Source of the DNA: Fen-1038 sp042408355
Lineage (GTDB): Bacteria > Chloroflexota > Anaerolineae > Anaerolineales > Villigracilaceae
DNA length: 12,992 nt
Direction of reading: 5' to 3'
Assembly (NCBI GenBank): GCA_042408355.1
Contig: JBHORD010000097.1
Coordinates: 1 to 12,992, forward strand
The notes beneath the pieces were generated by a model. It saw only the letters and a program-made list of their open reading frames with translations. It was not told the DNA's origin and ran no database searches. The translations under genes were made by a program, and so were the position numbers. This document shows positions 1 to 7,194 of this stretch, piece after piece (the first letter of the stretch is position 1; the number at the start of each line of letters is the position of its first letter).

Positions 1-987
1 TTCTCCGATCGCCTCGCTGATGGGCGCCAGCCGTTCCACAGGCCCGATCACGCGGATGGCTAACGCTGCCCAAAAGAAAAGTCCGATCAACACAAATACC
101 GCCGCCGCGACTTCCGTGATGCGCTGCAGTGTGATCTGCACCGCAAAAGCCGCGGAGGTTGGACGGCTTACGATCACTTCCCAACGACCGTCAGGGATGG
201 GCGCATATGTGTAAAGCCTTTCCTCATTGTTCGAGTCCACGGCGATCTGCGAATTGCCGTTGTCGGCCGGAGAATGCCGATAGATGTTCGGGAATAAATC
301 GCCGGCAGGATGCAAAAGGAAAGCCGGATCGGGATAAGCGAGGATTTCATAACTGCTGTCCAGAATGGCGACCTGCAGTCCTTCCTGCGACTGGTGTTCA
401 GATACAATGGAGGCCAGCGTGTCGCTCAAACTTTCAAGTTTGATGTTTGCACCGACCAGACCGAGGAACTGTCCCTGCGCGGACCAGATCGGCATTACGG
501 CAGTGGCAACAGGTTGATCGGTAGTGGGAGAAATCCGTCCTTCTGAAACAAACGGCGCGTTGGTTCTGAGCGCCTGGCGGTAATAATCCCGAAAGGAAAA
601 GTCAACCCCGACAGTTGAGCCCGGCCCCACCGGATAATGGAACAGCATGATCCCGCTGGGACCTAAACGGTAAATCAAGTTCATGTTGGGATGTGTGTTG
701 ATGACGACGCTGAAAAGCTGACCCATGCCCGCCGGGTCGGCCTGCACCACCTGAGGATACGCCGCCAATTTCTGCACTGCTTGCAGCGAGTCGTTGATCG
801 AGTTGTTGGTCTCCTGGGCAATGGCGTGTGCCAGCGAGAGATCGTTTGCCTCCGCGTTCTCGCGGATGCGTACGCCGACCAACTGGCTGAAGACCAACAG
901 CGAAATCAGGAAAGGAACGATCAACAGCAGGTAAAGGGTCAGGAGCTGTATGCCAAGGTCCCGATACAAATGAAGCCAGCGTTTCAT
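1..987 (-). CDS. Membrane sensor protein with double-Cache-like domain (C-terminus outside window)
   Basis: This is an open frame of 329 codons that reads off the left edge without a stop. It starts at ATG 987 (MKRWLHLYRDLGIQL). A first membrane helix spans about residues 13-36. A long extracytoplasmic region (about 40-285) has dCache-like features: a helix 'NDLSLAHAIAQETNNSINDSLQ', a 'GVDFSFRDYYRQAL' segment (127-140) typical of Cache sensors, and 'QFLGLVGANIKLESLSDTL' (173-191). A second helix covers about 293-311 and is followed by 'IRVIGPVERLAPISEAIGE', the start of a HAMP linker. These proteins sense small ligands outside the cell. The output domain (histidine kinase, diguanylate cyclase or chemoreceptor) lies beyond the window, so the exact class is unknown. 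No strong ribosome binding site precedes the ATG. It is divergent from the Mut7-C gene. Confidence 0.8.
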   Translation of the reverse strand, partial: MKRWLHLYRDLGIQLLTLYLLLIVPFLISLLVFSQLVGVRIRENAEANDLSLAHAIAQETNNSINDSLQAVQKLAAYPQVVQADPAGMGQLFSVVINTHPNMNLIYRLGPSGIMLFHYPVGPGSTVGVDFSFRDYYRQALRTNAPFVSEGRISPTTDQPVATAVMPIWSAQGQFLGLVGANIKLESLSDTLASIVSEHQSQEGLQVAILDSSYEILAYPDPAFLLHPAGDLFPNIYRHSPADNGNSQIAVDSNNEERLYTYAPIPDGRWEVIVSRPTSAAFAVQITLQRITEVAAAVFVLIGLFFWAALAIRVIGPVERLAPISEAIGE

Positions 988-1139
988 TTTGACTGTACAG
1001 AATACAAATTCTTCCGATCCATTCAACTGATTCCGAAAAGAACACCGGCCTATAAAGCGATTGGGTAAAACCGAATAATGAAGCAGGGGCAATTATAAGA
1101 CCGCTTCCCCAACTTCGGCTTTGCTAAAGTTACGATCCT

Positions 1140-1167
1140 CCGTCTTTCTCAAGGATGAGAAAGGCGG
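1140..1167. repeat. Strong stem-loop, possible dispersed repeat
   Basis: The arms CCGTCTTTCTC (1140-1150) and GAGAAAGGCGG (1157-1167) pair over 11 bases with one G-U wobble around the six-base loop AAGGAT. There is no T-run on either side, so a simple terminator is unlikely. An alternative pairing ATCCT (1135-1139) with AGGAT (1152-1156) would compete with it. It may be the core of a longer mobile palindromic element starting near 1101. Confidence 0.5.
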
Positions 1168-1261
1168 GTGGCAACTGAAATTCAGACATTCGGGCGGGAT
1201 GATAGTTTCTGATTCGCGTTTAGGAATTTTCGTCTTTGAGAAAGCCGTGCAAATTTGCGGA

Positions 1262-1304
1262 TGTTTCTTGCACAGCCTGTCATTCGGCTGTATGATAAGA
1301 AACA
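1262..1304 (+). promoter_or_regulatory. Bipartite dyad / stem-loop upstream of the Mut7-C gene
   Basis: An outer perfect 8-base inverted repeat, TGTTTCTT (1262-1269) and AAGAAACA (1297-1304), encloses an inner 6-base repeat, ACAGCC (1272-1277) and GGCTGT (1286-1291), with loop TGTCATTC. Together they can fold as one long interrupted hairpin ending 78 bases before the ATG at 1383. It could be an operator or a structured 5' leader. The structure is visible; the function is inference. Confidence 0.4.
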
Positions 1305-1382
1305 GGCAGTCCATTGCAAGAACAGACGAACAACAGGCAATTGCAGAAAAAAACGCTTCTTTCTTGAAAGCTGCGCGGAACG

Positions 1383-2096
1383 ATGACAAAAACGGCCCGC
1401 TTCCATTTTGAAGAAACCCTGACTCCGCTTCTGCCGGGCAATCAACGCGGCGGTGATTTTGATTACGCCTTCAATGGGCCGCAATCGGTCAAACACCTGA
1501 TCGAGTCGATGGGAATTCCACACACGGAAATCGGCGAGGTGCGCGCAAACAGAGAAATTGTCGGGCTGGATTATCTCGTCCATGACGGCGACCAGATTGA
1601 AGTCCGGAGCGCTGCGCCGCGCCGCGAATCAACGAATGAACCGCGTTTCGTCTTGGACGGTCACCTGGGGCGTCTTACCTCCCATCTCCGCATGCTTGGC
1701 CTGGATTGCTTATACCGCAACGATTACACCGACGCGGAGTTGATTCAGATTGCCACGGGCGAAAACCGCATTTTATTGAGTCGAGATCGCCGGCTGTTGA
1801 TGCACAAGAAACTCCTGCACGGATATTGGGTGCGAAGTCTCGAACCCGAAGAACAATTTCGGGAAGTCGTCGAACGATACGGATTAAAAAACTGGATCAA
1901 GCCGTTTCGGCGCTGTATCCGCTGTAATCATCTTCTGGAAGCGGTGCGCAAGGAAGATGTTCTGGATCGCCTGGAGCCGTTGACCAAATTGTATTTCGAC
2001 GAATTTCGGATTTGTCCCGCCTGCAAACAGATTTATTGGAAAGGCTCGCACTTTGAGCGGATGCAAAAAGCAATCGCCGAACTTGAGAATTTGTAA
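1383..2096 (+). CDS. Mut7-C RNase-domain protein with ubiquitin-like N-terminus and zinc ribbon
   Basis: The protein has 237 residues. Residues 1-78 match the Mut7-C ubiquitin-like (beta-grasp) domain, seen in 'DYAFNGPQSVKHLIESMGIPHTE' and 'YLVHDGDQIEV'. Residues 87-170 are the Mut7-C (DUF82) PIN-like nuclease fold: 'FVLDGHLGRLTSHLRMLGLD' carries the conserved Asp92, and 'RILLSRDRRLL' carries Asp135, both candidate metal ligands. The C-terminus has a zinc ribbon, Cys178-x2-Cys181 and Cys211-x2-Cys214. The family is related to the C-terminal domain of the animal Mut-7 exonuclease and is presumed to be an RNase; its bacterial substrate is not known. The ATG at 1383 is preceded only by a weak GGAAC, but the N-terminus fits the family. 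The next gene starts 73 bases downstream on the same strand. Confidence 0.85.
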   Translation: MTKTARFHFEETLTPLLPGNQRGGDFDYAFNGPQSVKHLIESMGIPHTEIGEVRANREIVGLDYLVHDGDQIEVRSAAPRRESTNEPRFVLDGHLGRLTSHLRMLGLDCLYRNDYTDAELIQIATGENRILLSRDRRLLMHKKLLHGYWVRSLEPEEQFREVVERYGLKNWIKPFRRCIRCNHLLEAVRKEDVLDRLEPLTKLYFDEFRICPACKQIYWKGSHFERMQKAIAELENL

Positions 2097-2169
2097 GGCA
2101 AGGACGCTTACCGTTTGCGCACGAATAGCGTATTATCAACCGCGATTCAATTTGGCATCTGGATGAAAC

Positions 2170-3465
2170 ATGGCTGACATCGCTTACGCCTTGCTGACAT
2201 TGGGAAGTTCGAGTCTGTGGGGGTTTGTCAGCGGCTGGATTCTTTATTTTTATCTCCCCCCCAACGGCCCTGCGCTTGTACCCATTGCGCTGTACAGCGT
2301 CGTCATGTTTTTAAGTCGCGGCATCAATATTGCCATCACACTGCCCATCGGTTTTCTCTCGGATCAAACGTACACGCGCTGGGGGCGGCGCACACCGTAC
2401 ATTTTCACGGCCTCATTGTTCATGCTCGGTTCATTCGCGCTTTTATGGATGCCGCCTCATCAAGGCGAATCGCCGGCGAATCTTTTTTATCTCGCTGTCG
2501 TGATGATCGTGTTTAACACCGCATACAGCGTTCGGCAAATTCCCTACGAAGCGTTACTGCCCGAATTTGCGCCGGAAGAAGAACGCCGCGTGGGCATTGC
2601 AGGATGGAAGGCCGGCTTTCAACTCATCGGCGCGATCTTCGCCGGGTTTGCCGGCCCCCTGATCGAAGCATGGGGATTTCAAAACGCCGCGCTGATTTTT
2701 ATCGGGATCGCATCCCCTTTTTTCTTTCTGCCTTTTTTCTTCGTCCGCGAGAATCGGACTCCGCCGAAAGCGGATCGCGCTCCATTGGACTTTTGGACTC
2801 ATCTGAAATTGACGCTCGCCAACCGCGCCTTCCTGATATTCATCTCCTCCTGGGCGCTATTCTGGATATCGTCCACATTCATTCTGGAAACGATCCCATA
2901 CATCGCCACAGAGATCTGCCGCGGCACAGAAGCGGACACCGTTTATTTTTACATTCCGCCCATCGTCGTTTCGCTGATTTGTTTTCCCGTCGTCACGCGT
3001 CTTGCCAATCGTTATGGCAAGCGGATGATTTTCCTTGGCTCGTTACTAATCGGCGCTCTGGTTTTGCCGGGGTTATCCTTCATCAGCGACTCGCTTCCCA
3101 TTCCATTGCTCTGGCAGGGAATTCTCTGGATTTGCCTCGAGGCGGCTGCGCTTTCAGGCGCGCAAGTCCTCCCCAGCGCCATCGCCGCCGACATTACCGA
3201 CGCGGACGCACAGGCAACAGGCCAGCGCCGGGAAGGATCCTATTACGCCGCGCTTGGTCTGCTCGATCAGGCCTCCAGCGGATTAGCCACATCTCTGATT
3301 CCGCTATTTTTATTGCTTGGTCGCAGTAACAACGACGCACACGGCCCGCTTGGGGTCCGCCTTCTCGGCCTTGCAGGCGGCTTCGCATTATTCTTCGCTT
3401 TCCTGATCTTCCAAAAGTACGGGAGGCAGGATTTTAACAGGGCAATCGCATTAGAAAAAAAATAA
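2170..3465 (+). CDS. MFS transporter, GPH (MFS_2)-like
   Basis: The product is a 431-residue integral membrane protein with about 12 hydrophobic helices. The loop after the second helix pair reads 'GFLSDQTYTRWGRRTPYI' (61-78), the motif-A equivalent of the glycoside-pentoside-hexuronide:cation symporter/MFS_2 group, with Asp65, Arg70 and Arg73-Arg74. 'RQIPYEALLPEFAPEEERR' (about 122-140) is also typical of that group, which often has 'Y.AL..E...D..ER'. It probably moves a sugar or other small solute across the inner membrane, but the substrate cannot be read from the sequence. The start is ATG 2170; an ATG at 2163 in another frame opens only a four-codon frame ending in TGA. No partner genes indicate its substrate. 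It is convergent with the response regulator gene. Confidence 0.8.
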   Translation: MADIAYALLTLGSSSLWGFVSGWILYFYLPPNGPALVPIALYSVVMFLSRGINIAITLPIGFLSDQTYTRWGRRTPYIFTASLFMLGSFALLWMPPHQGESPANLFYLAVVMIVFNTAYSVRQIPYEALLPEFAPEEERRVGIAGWKAGFQLIGAIFAGFAGPLIEAWGFQNAALIFIGIASPFFFLPFFFVRENRTPPKADRAPLDFWTHLKLTLANRAFLIFISSWALFWISSTFILETIPYIATEICRGTEADTVYFYIPPIVVSLICFPVVTRLANRYGKRMIFLGSLLIGALVLPGLSFISDSLPIPLLWQGILWICLEAAALSGAQVLPSAIAADITDADAQATGQRREGSYYAALGLLDQASSGLATSLIPLFLLLGRSNNDAHGPLGVRLLGLAGGFALFFAFLIFQKYGRQDFNRAIALEKK

Positions 3466-3481
3466 TTGCCTCAAAATCGGG

Positions 3482-3585
3482 TGTCATGGCGAGCGGGCCT
3501 CTCTCAGCGAACAAAGCAATCACCTAAAAGCAGGATTTTCCCGTTGAAGCGGGGATGGTTTCGGAAAAAACGCCTCGCAATGACA
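3482..3585. repeat. MITE-like palindromic repeat
   Basis: The ends TGTCATGGCGAG (3482-3493) and CTCGCAATGACA (3574-3585) are 12-base terminal inverted repeats with one mismatch. Inner parts also pair imperfectly: CAAAGCAATCACC (from about 3513) with GGGGATGGTTTCGG (3551-3564). The whole element is about 104 bases, carries no open frame, and sits between convergent genes. From memory, 'TCATTGCGAG...GAAGCAATC' palindromes are abundant in Anaerolineae and other environmental genomes, which supports calling it a non-autonomous dispersed repeat. Confidence 0.6.
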
Positions 3586-3640
3586 AAATCCTTAGATTTT
3601 GACCCATAAAGAATCCAAATGCGACTGCGCTAAGGATTTT
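3585..3640 (-). terminator. Inverted repeat at the end of the response regulator gene, possible terminator
   Basis: A perfect 11-base inverted repeat, AAAATCCTTAG (3585-3595) and CTAAGGATTTT (3630-3640), has a 34-base loop. The inner arm also folds locally (AAAATC/GATTTT, 3585-3600, four-base loop). On the minus strand it begins at the stop codon of the response regulator (3639-3641), so it could end the five-gene transcript. The stem is AT-rich and the loop long, so termination is a weak guess. Confidence 0.3.
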
Positions 3641-3998
3641 ACTTTTTCAACCGGGAGGTAAAATCCCGAAGCTGAGTAAATGTGGTCGGCTTGATGAAGA
3701 CGAAATCCGCCTGGTCGCGATACATATCACCCATCAACGCGTCGGCAGTAACGATCACTACAGTCGTATCTTTCAAAACTTCGCTGGCCCGAATTTGAGT
3801 AAGCAGGGTTCCTCCGTCAACGTGAGGAAGATGCATATCCAGAATCACGATGTGAGGCGCGATCAGCCCCAACCTCTCTTGAGCGACCGCGCCGTCGCGG
3901 ATAACCTCCGTTTGGAAGCCGGCCGCGTTTAGCGCCTCCGCGAAAATATTAGATAGGTCAAAGTCGTCCTCAATAATTAACGCCAAATTGTCGCTCAT
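3639..3998 (-). CDS. Single-domain response regulator (receiver only)
   Basis: The protein has 119 residues and is a complete CheY-like receiver with no output domain. The acidic pocket is Glu10-Asp11-Asp12, the phosphoacceptor is Asp54 in 'VILDMHLP', the switch threonine is Thr84 in 'VIVTAD', and the conserved lysine is Lys103 in 'FIKPTT'. It should be phosphorylated by the histidine kinase encoded 12 bases upstream. A strong ribosome binding site, GAGGAGG on the minus strand (4004-4010), lies five bases before the ATG. With no DNA-binding domain, it must act through protein contact or a phosphorelay, or control the kinase itself. It is the last gene of the likely operon. Confidence 0.9.
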   Translation of the reverse strand: MSDNLALIIEDDFDLSNIFAEALNAAGFQTEVIRDGAVAQERLGLIAPHIVILDMHLPHVDGGTLLTQIRASEVLKDTTVVIVTADALMGDMYRDQADFVFIKPTTFTQLRDFTSRLKK

Positions 3999-4010
3999 AT
4001 TGTCCTCCTC

Positions 4011-5702
4011 TCAGTGGCTCGTAACATTCAACGGGAGCAGGATCGTGAACGTGCTTCCCGATCCAAGTTCGCTCTCCACGACAATCTCTCCCTGCATAAG
4101 GTCCACCAATTGCTTGACAATGGACAGCCCAAGCCCGATGCCGCCATATTGGCGCGTGGCTGTGCCGTCCACCTGACGAAACGTTTCGAAGATGTGAGGA
4201 ATCTCATCCTTCGGTATGCCGTCGCCCGTATCTTGCACCGATATACCCCAGCGGTCTGCATCGTGGCAGAAGAGGCGAATATGAACGCCGCCTTGACCTG
4301 TAAACTTAACCGCATTATTGGCGAGGTTGATGATGACTTGCCGCAACCGGTAAGCATCGCCGTCTAATTGGGCGGGCAGATGCGAATCAATCTCACTTGT
4401 CAATGTGAGTTTCTTGTCAGCGGCAACCTTATCCATGACGCTGTGGACATCTTCGAGCATTTTGGCGGGCGAGAACGGCTTAATCTGGATTTTCAGTCTT
4501 CCTGCTTCGATCTGGGCTTGATCCAGCAAGTCGCTGACAATACCCAGCAAATGCTGAGTGTTTATCATGATCCGGTCTGTCGCGCCAGCCTGCTTCTCGT
4601 TGATCGGTCCATAGACCGCCTCTTTGAGCATTTCCGCATATCCCAAAATCGCATTGAGCGGCGTGCGAAGTTCATGAGAAACAACCGCCACGAAGGTGCT
4701 TTTCATGCGCTCGACTTCGGCTTCGCGGGTGAAATCGCGGAAAACGGCTACAGCGCCAATATGTTCTCCGGTTGAGTCATAAACCTGAGCAGCATTCACA
4801 GACAGGGTTTTCTTTCCCCACTCCAGGCGGAAGCTTTCTCCCCCCGGCCCGGGTTTATTCAGGAGCGACAGCAGTTGTTCCCGGCTGTTAGGCGGAATAC
4901 GCTCATCCGCCAGCAATTCATCCAGATTCCTGCCAATAACTTCGCCAAAAGGCATGCCTATTAAGTTGGTGAGAGCCGGGTTGGCAAGGATGGATTTTCG
5001 GCTATTATCGAAGACGATTACGCCGTCTGCAATGGAATTGAGAATGGCTTTGCTCCGCCCCGCTTCGATCATTTCGCGCGTGAAGGATTCGCTTAAAGCC
5101 TTTGTCCGCTCTTGGACGAGCTTGTCGAGGTTGGCGTTGGTGGCGCGTAAATCGCCCAATGCCTGTTCAAGACTACTGGAGGAAAGCCAGGAAACTAATG
5201 CAATAAGGAAGAAGCCAAACATCGCTGGGTAGTTAGGAATAATTCCTATTGATACCGCAATGAAAGAAATAATAATGCTACTTAATAGGGCAAAAATAAA
5301 GCTCGACCATGGAGCCAGCAATACACTTGCCATAATGATCGGCATCGTAAATGCGAATAATGTGCGACCATTGGAGACCTCCTGTGGTGAATCGCTAAAG
5401 GAGAAAATCAGAGTCATGAATCCCAGGAACATGAAAGCGGCCGCGCTTCCCGACCACTTAAGGTTCACATAGTAGATGCACCCAACACCTACGAAGGCGA
5501 CAAAACTTCCGACAACAATAAAATTTACGTCATTCCATTGAACGGCCCGACCGAGCAATAGGGCTAGAGTATAGAAAAAAGCCAGAATGGATACTCCCCC
5601 TACGGATACCAACAAAAGATTGAGAATTTTTCGCTTGCGTGCATCATCTGGATCCGTCGCAGAAATGTTTAGTAATTGGTCTGTGAACTTTTTTATGTTC
5701 AT
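4011..5702 (-). CDS. Membrane sensor histidine kinase with PAS domain
   Basis: The protein has 563 residues. About six membrane helices fill residues 27-175 with only short loops, so it probably senses the membrane or a lipophilic ligand rather than having a large periplasmic domain. A coiled-coil linker follows (about 178-210, 'LRATNANLDKLVQERTKAL'). Next come a PAS domain (about 214-325, 'ILNSIADGVIVFDNSRKSILANPA') and a HisKA domain with phosphoacceptor His343 in 'VVSHELRTPLNAILGYAEML'. The HATPase_c domain has an N box near Asn459-Asn463 ('INLANNAVKFT'), G1 'DTGDGIP' (491-497), an F box 'IFETFRQ' and G2 'GIGLGLSI' (521-528). All catalytic boxes are intact. The ATG lies five bases after the stop of the diterpene cyclase gene, and the receiver gene follows by 12 bases. 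It therefore looks like a sensor co-transcribed with diterpene biosynthesis; its signal is unknown. Confidence 0.9.
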   Translation of the reverse strand: MNIKKFTDQLLNISATDPDDARKRKILNLLLVSVGGVSILAFFYTLALLLGRAVQWNDVNFIVVGSFVAFVGVGCIYYVNLKWSGSAAAFMFLGFMTLIFSFSDSPQEVSNGRTLFAFTMPIIMASVLLAPWSSFIFALLSSIIISFIAVSIGIIPNYPAMFGFFLIALVSWLSSSSLEQALGDLRATNANLDKLVQERTKALSESFTREMIEAGRSKAILNSIADGVIVFDNSRKSILANPALTNLIGMPFGEVIGRNLDELLADERIPPNSREQLLSLLNKPGPGGESFRLEWGKKTLSVNAAQVYDSTGEHIGAVAVFRDFTREAEVERMKSTFVAVVSHELRTPLNAILGYAEMLKEAVYGPINEKQAGATDRIMINTQHLLGIVSDLLDQAQIEAGRLKIQIKPFSPAKMLEDVHSVMDKVAADKKLTLTSEIDSHLPAQLDGDAYRLRQVIINLANNAVKFTGQGGVHIRLFCHDADRWGISVQDTGDGIPKDEIPHIFETFRQVDGTATRQYGGIGLGLSIVKQLVDLMQGEIVVESELGSGSTFTILLPLNVTSH

Positions 5703-5707
5703 TTTCT

Positions 5708-7177
5708 CTATTCAACCAAAGTTAAAGCGCTAATCGCGGCTGAACGAATCACAAGGCTGGGTGCATAAAGACATTTGCCGATCCAAAGTGGATGGTAAAC
5801 ATCCTCGAAATGACTCTCCAGCCATTTTGCGCCAATCTTTAGGCAATTTGGAGGCACGGAAGCTGTTTTTTCGTTCCACACCCACAAAGCTTGAATCGCA
5901 TAAGCAGTCTCTTCCACGGTTGGCACGGTTATACCCCAAGAGCCATCAGAACGTTGAGACGAAAGTATCCAGGTCACTGCATCTTCTACCAGATCGTCTG
6001 CAAATCCGGCACAGGCCATAATTGCATGTGTTGTAGCATAGTATGGAGATGAATGCCATTTGTCAATCCAATATGGCCCATTATTCTTGGCTTGCCTAAG
6101 AAATTTCAATATCTTTTGGACAGATGGATGCTGATTATCAAAACCAGCCTGTCGCAAAGCTCCTAAGACATGAATGTTCGCGCTGATGGATGGATTTGCC
6201 TCCAGAGCATAACAGCGAAAATGAGTCTGTTCTTCATATGCTAGCACGCTCTCGATATCCTTTTCGTGACCAAATCGTGACAAAGTGTCAAATACTAACC
6301 CTGTATCATCGCTATCTTTTACAGAATATTCTGCAGCAAAACCCACGCCGCGTTTTGCCTCCCAAGCTCTCTCAAGAAATTCAACGTGTGGTCCAAGGTT
6401 CTTAAACGATTTGAAGTTGGGAAGCAGACTAAGATTCCAGAGCGCCCACCCAATCTCAAATACATCAAAAGGAGCTACGTTAGGCATACCACCATCAAAG
6501 TTTACAACCCTGCGTAAATACTCCATGGTCGCTGGTTCATTTTCTTTTACATATAGAGCAAAATAAGCGCTTGCCGATGGGCTATGACCCACCGAACCGT
6601 TTACTTCCTGCAGATGATCAACGTCCAGCATATGTTGCCCATCAATGCCTGCCATTTCAGCGGAGAATGCAATGGTAAGATTCCTATTGATCAACTTACC
6701 TCGAATATTCTCCAGCTTTTTTGTTCGTAATTGGCCCAGGCGCCCAAGGATTCTTTCTCCCTGTCTCTTGATAATGCCGAGTCTCTCAGCCTCGGCTACC
6801 AACATCGGTGCTATCATTTCAAATCCTACCGTCGCCCCATTTGGATCAGACTGAAGCCCGCTTGTAGCGCCGCCGATTATTCTTTCCAATGCCTCGAGGC
6901 CAAGAGCAATCTGTTGTTGATCGCGGTGACGGCGACCTCGATAGGTGAGAGCGATCATAGCTGCCAGTGTCGATATTACCCGGTCATGATAATTGAAGGG
7001 AAATTCAGCTCCCCAAGATCCATCAGATAACTGATGCGAGCAAATCCAATCTAACGCACCATTGCCTAAGCTGGCATCAATGGCACCAAGCCTTGCGGCC
7101 CAGGCAGTATCGTATGCCGTGCTAGGCATATGTCCTGGGCCGATCTGTTCGATTAATGCGTCTATCAAGTTCGCCAT
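5708..7177 (-). CDS. Class II diterpene cyclase (Rv3377c-like; halimadienyl/kolavenyl/copalyl diphosphate synthase type)
   Basis: The protein has 489 residues from ATG 7177. It resembles bacterial class II (protonation-type) diterpene cyclases with beta-gamma architecture, close in size to M. tuberculosis Rv3377c (about 500). The N-terminal signature 'PSTAYDTAWAARL' (18-30) is typical of the family. Two QW-like repeats, 'QLSDGSWG' (49-56) and 'QRSDGSWG' (408-415), flank the fold. The catalytic acid motif DxDD is Asp288-Ser-Asp290-Asp291, and 'WHSSPYYATTHAI' (374-386) is another family block. It should protonate geranylgeranyl diphosphate and cyclise it to a bicyclic diterpenyl diphosphate in the cytoplasm; which skeleton cannot be told. 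I prefer ATG 7177 over an in-frame TTG at 7225, because GGAG (7187-7190) sits nine bases upstream and the TTG lies inside the preceding gene. The gene is AT-rich relative to the window. Confidence 0.88.
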   Translation of the reverse strand: MANLIDALIEQIGPGHMPSTAYDTAWAARLGAIDASLGNGALDWICSHQLSDGSWGAEFPFNYHDRVISTLAAMIALTYRGRRHRDQQQIALGLEALERIIGGATSGLQSDPNGATVGFEMIAPMLVAEAERLGIIKRQGERILGRLGQLRTKKLENIRGKLINRNLTIAFSAEMAGIDGQHMLDVDHLQEVNGSVGHSPSASAYFALYVKENEPATMEYLRRVVNFDGGMPNVAPFDVFEIGWALWNLSLLPNFKSFKNLGPHVEFLERAWEAKRGVGFAAEYSVKDSDDTGLVFDTLSRFGHEKDIESVLAYEEQTHFRCYALEANPSISANIHVLGALRQAGFDNQHPSVQKILKFLRQAKNNGPYWIDKWHSSPYYATTHAIMACAGFADDLVEDAVTWILSSQRSDGSWGITVPTVEETAYAIQALWVWNEKTASVPPNCLKIGAKWLESHFEDVYHPLWIGKCLYAPSLVIRSAAISALTLVE

Positions 7178-7186
7178 CGTTGTGAT

Positions 7187-7190
7187 CTCC
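7187..7190 (-). promoter_or_regulatory. Ribosome binding site deciding the cyclase start
   Basis: GGAG on the minus strand, nine bases before ATG 7177 and inside the 17-base gap after the stop of the Rv3378c-like gene. It supports the internal ATG over the longer TTG start at 7225. Confidence 0.6.
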
Positions 7191-7194
7191 AGAA

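Larger units (their letters stand above)
988..1382. other. Divergent intergenic region, 395 bases, structured
   Basis: No convincing gene was found on either strand; the short open frames here lack ribosome binding sites and recognisable domains. The region holds two clear stem-loops (1140-1167 and 1262-1304), listed separately, and a weaker inverted repeat at 1111-1131 with AACTT/AAGTT arms. It separates the leftward sensor gene from the rightward Mut7-C gene, so promoters for both should lie here, but I could not assign a good -35/-10 pair. Confidence 0.6.

Noticed and set aside
602..1045. Open frame of 147 codons on the minus strand
   Set aside because: It is out of frame with the Cache-domain sensor that covers 1-987 and has no recognisable domain.
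1093..1411. Overlapping open frames of about 96-98 codons on both strands in the divergent gap
   Set aside because: They cover the hairpins at 1140-1167 and 1262-1304, have no ribosome binding site or domain, and are explained by repeat-like sequence.
2604..3329. Open frame of 241 codons on the plus strand in another frame
   Set aside because: It overlaps the MFS transporter, which has clear membrane helices and family motifs; this frame is Arg/His-rich and has no membrane pattern.
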